Assembly (NCBI RefSeq): GCF_020733705.1
Contig: NZ_JAJFZM010000001.1
Span: 2,666,001-2,730,000 of the forward strand
Direction of reading: 5' to 3'
Origin: Nocardia australiensis
Lineage (GTDB): Bacteria > Actinomycetota > Actinomycetes > Mycobacteriales > Mycobacteriaceae
DNA length: 64,000 nt
A program made the translations under genes and the position numbers. Shown piece after piece: positions 63,270 to 64,000 of the stretch. The notes under the pieces were generated by a model. That model was not told the DNA's origin. It ran no database searches and saw nothing but the letters and a program-made list of their open reading frames with translations. Within the stretch, counting starts at the first letter, position 1. Every line of letters starts with the position of its first letter.

Positions 63270-63974
63270 ATGTCCAAGATCATTATTGGACCACAGTCAG
63301 GGCTCAAATGGATCCCACTGTCCACTTCTGAAATACCCTGTCCGGATACGAAGGCCACAGTGCACGCGGTCCGGAAGTGGGTCGAGGAGTACCTCACCGC
63401 GCCGAGTTCGGACCTTGGGCGCGATGGACCGGTCTGTCCATATTCGGGGCCTTCGATGCGAAAAGACCTGATGTGGGTCGGCCGCATACCCGGTGCGAAA
63501 CCATGGCCCGACTTCGTCCGGCTCGTAGTCGACGACGCTCTGAACGCGTTGCTCACCCTGGAACCGGTCGAAGGTAACGCGTCCTTGCTGCGCGTCCTGA
63601 TGACCACGCTGCCCGACTTGCGGGACTACGACCTGATCGACGAACTGCACGCGGAACTCAAGACCAAGTTCGTCGAGCGTGGCGCCATGCTCGGGCAGTT
63701 CTATCCGGGATGCGGCCAACCCGGGTTGTGGAATGACAACTTCCATCCGCTTGACGCGCCGATCCCGATGCTGGTCGTGCGAACCATGATGACCAGCGAT
63801 TTCCCGTTTCTGGTTGGTCGGCCCGAGTGGATGTCTGCCTACATCAAGAAGTTCGCGCCGACGCTGCCCGCGCACATCCGGCGCGAGGTGGTCGGCCGGT
63901 TGACCGTCGACGCGACACACGACGCACAGATCGCGAGCGAGCCAATGCCTGCGGGGCGGCACACCTTTGGCTGA
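63270..63974 (+). CDS. DUF6875-like protein of unknown function
   Basis: A 234-residue soluble protein. The segment VRKWVEEYLTAPSSDLGRDGP followed by VCPYSGPSMRKDL resembles a domain I recall as DUF6875, found in actinobacterial accessory and biosynthetic loci; this is from memory. Two further Cys lie in FYPGCGQPG and EIPCPD. No catalytic motif is recognised. GAGGTGAG stands 3 bases before the ATG. Its AT-rich upstream region sets it apart from the core genes. Confidence 0.6.
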   Translation: MSKIIIGPQSGLKWIPLSTSEIPCPDTKATVHAVRKWVEEYLTAPSSDLGRDGPVCPYSGPSMRKDLMWVGRIPGAKPWPDFVRLVVDDALNALLTLEPVEGNASLLRVLMTTLPDLRDYDLIDELHAELKTKFVERGAMLGQFYPGCGQPGLWNDNFHPLDAPIPMLVVRTMMTSDFPFLVGRPEWMSAYIKKFAPTLPAHIRREVVGRLTVDATHDAQIASEPMPAGRHTFG

Positions 63975-64000
63975 ACCGGCGGGATCGGTTTATGACACAA

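Overview
This window reads as chromosomal DNA of a mycolic-acid actinomycete, most likely Nocardia or a close relative. GC content is high, GTG starts are common, and there is a type VII secretion substrate. From one end to the other the core genes follow the order I remember for Mycobacterium tuberculosis H37Rv, roughly Rv3319 back to Rv3274: sdhCDA, cdd, deoA, add, upp, pmmB, punA, two M20 amidohydrolases, a gamma-glutamylcyclotransferase, lpdA, glpD, nei, lhr, pcd, lrpA, lat, accA3, sseA, maf, accE, accD5, birA, a PH-domain protein, GtrA, purK, purE and fadE25.

Layout. 1-1928 (minus) is the sdhC-sdhD-sdhA operon, with an exact 80-bp tandem repeat between sdhC and sdhD that encodes the same 27-residue peptide twice. 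2.2-5.3 kb (plus) is nucleoside salvage (cdd, deoA, add). 5.4-9.5 kb (minus) is a six-gene run with an EspC-like type VII target, a secreted NlpC/P60 enzyme, two small companions, an acidic-linker protein and a hotdog protein. 9.6-18.1 kb holds upp, pmmB, punA, a crotonase, two M20 hydrolases, a gamma-glutamylcyclotransferase and lpdA. 18.4-20.6 kb holds two repeat-rich exported or membrane proteins. 20.7-25.6 kb holds a PLP aminotransferase behind a perfect inverted repeat, glpK and glpD divergently arranged, and a 34-44 codon relic of a VOC protein. 25.6-29.1 kb has a two-component system, two small exported or membrane proteins and nei, followed by lhr (29.2-34.0 kb).

34.8-39.1 kb is an accessory strip next to an initiator tRNA-fMet: SDR, TetR, amino-acid decarboxylase, crotonase-like, IS3 and SUKH fragments surround one intact gene, a CYP125-type P450 with a perfect KstR operator. 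39.3-42.9 kb is lysine catabolism (pcd, lrpA, lat), with a perfect 14-bp palindrome in front of lat. 43-46.8 kb has a DUF1707 protein, a Ser/Thr kinase and a patatin-like protein. 46.9-54.7 kb is the acyl-CoA carboxylase neighbourhood (accA3, accE, accD5 and the biotin ligase birA) with sseA, a SufR-like regulator and maf. 54.8-62.9 kb has an acyl-ACP desaturase, a PH protein, a second two-component system, gtrA, purK-purE-TetR and fadE25. An AT-richer gap and a DUF6875-like gene close the window.

Working together: cdd, deoA, add, punA, upp and pmmB are linked in nucleoside and pentose-phosphate salvage. lat and pcd convert lysine to 2-aminoadipate under LrpA. birA biotinylates AccA3, which works with AccD5 and AccE to make acyl-CoA carboxylase products. 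sdh, glpK/glpD, lpdA and fadE25 are central redox and lipid functions. The most unusual items are the duplicated 27-codon coupling ORF, the isolated KstR-box P450 in a decayed island, the SseA with Ser at its catalytic Cys position (with no sufE beside it), and the abundance of TANNNT boxes 6-7 nt before start codons, which suggests leaderless transcripts. All identifications are from reading the sequence and family knowledge; no search was run.
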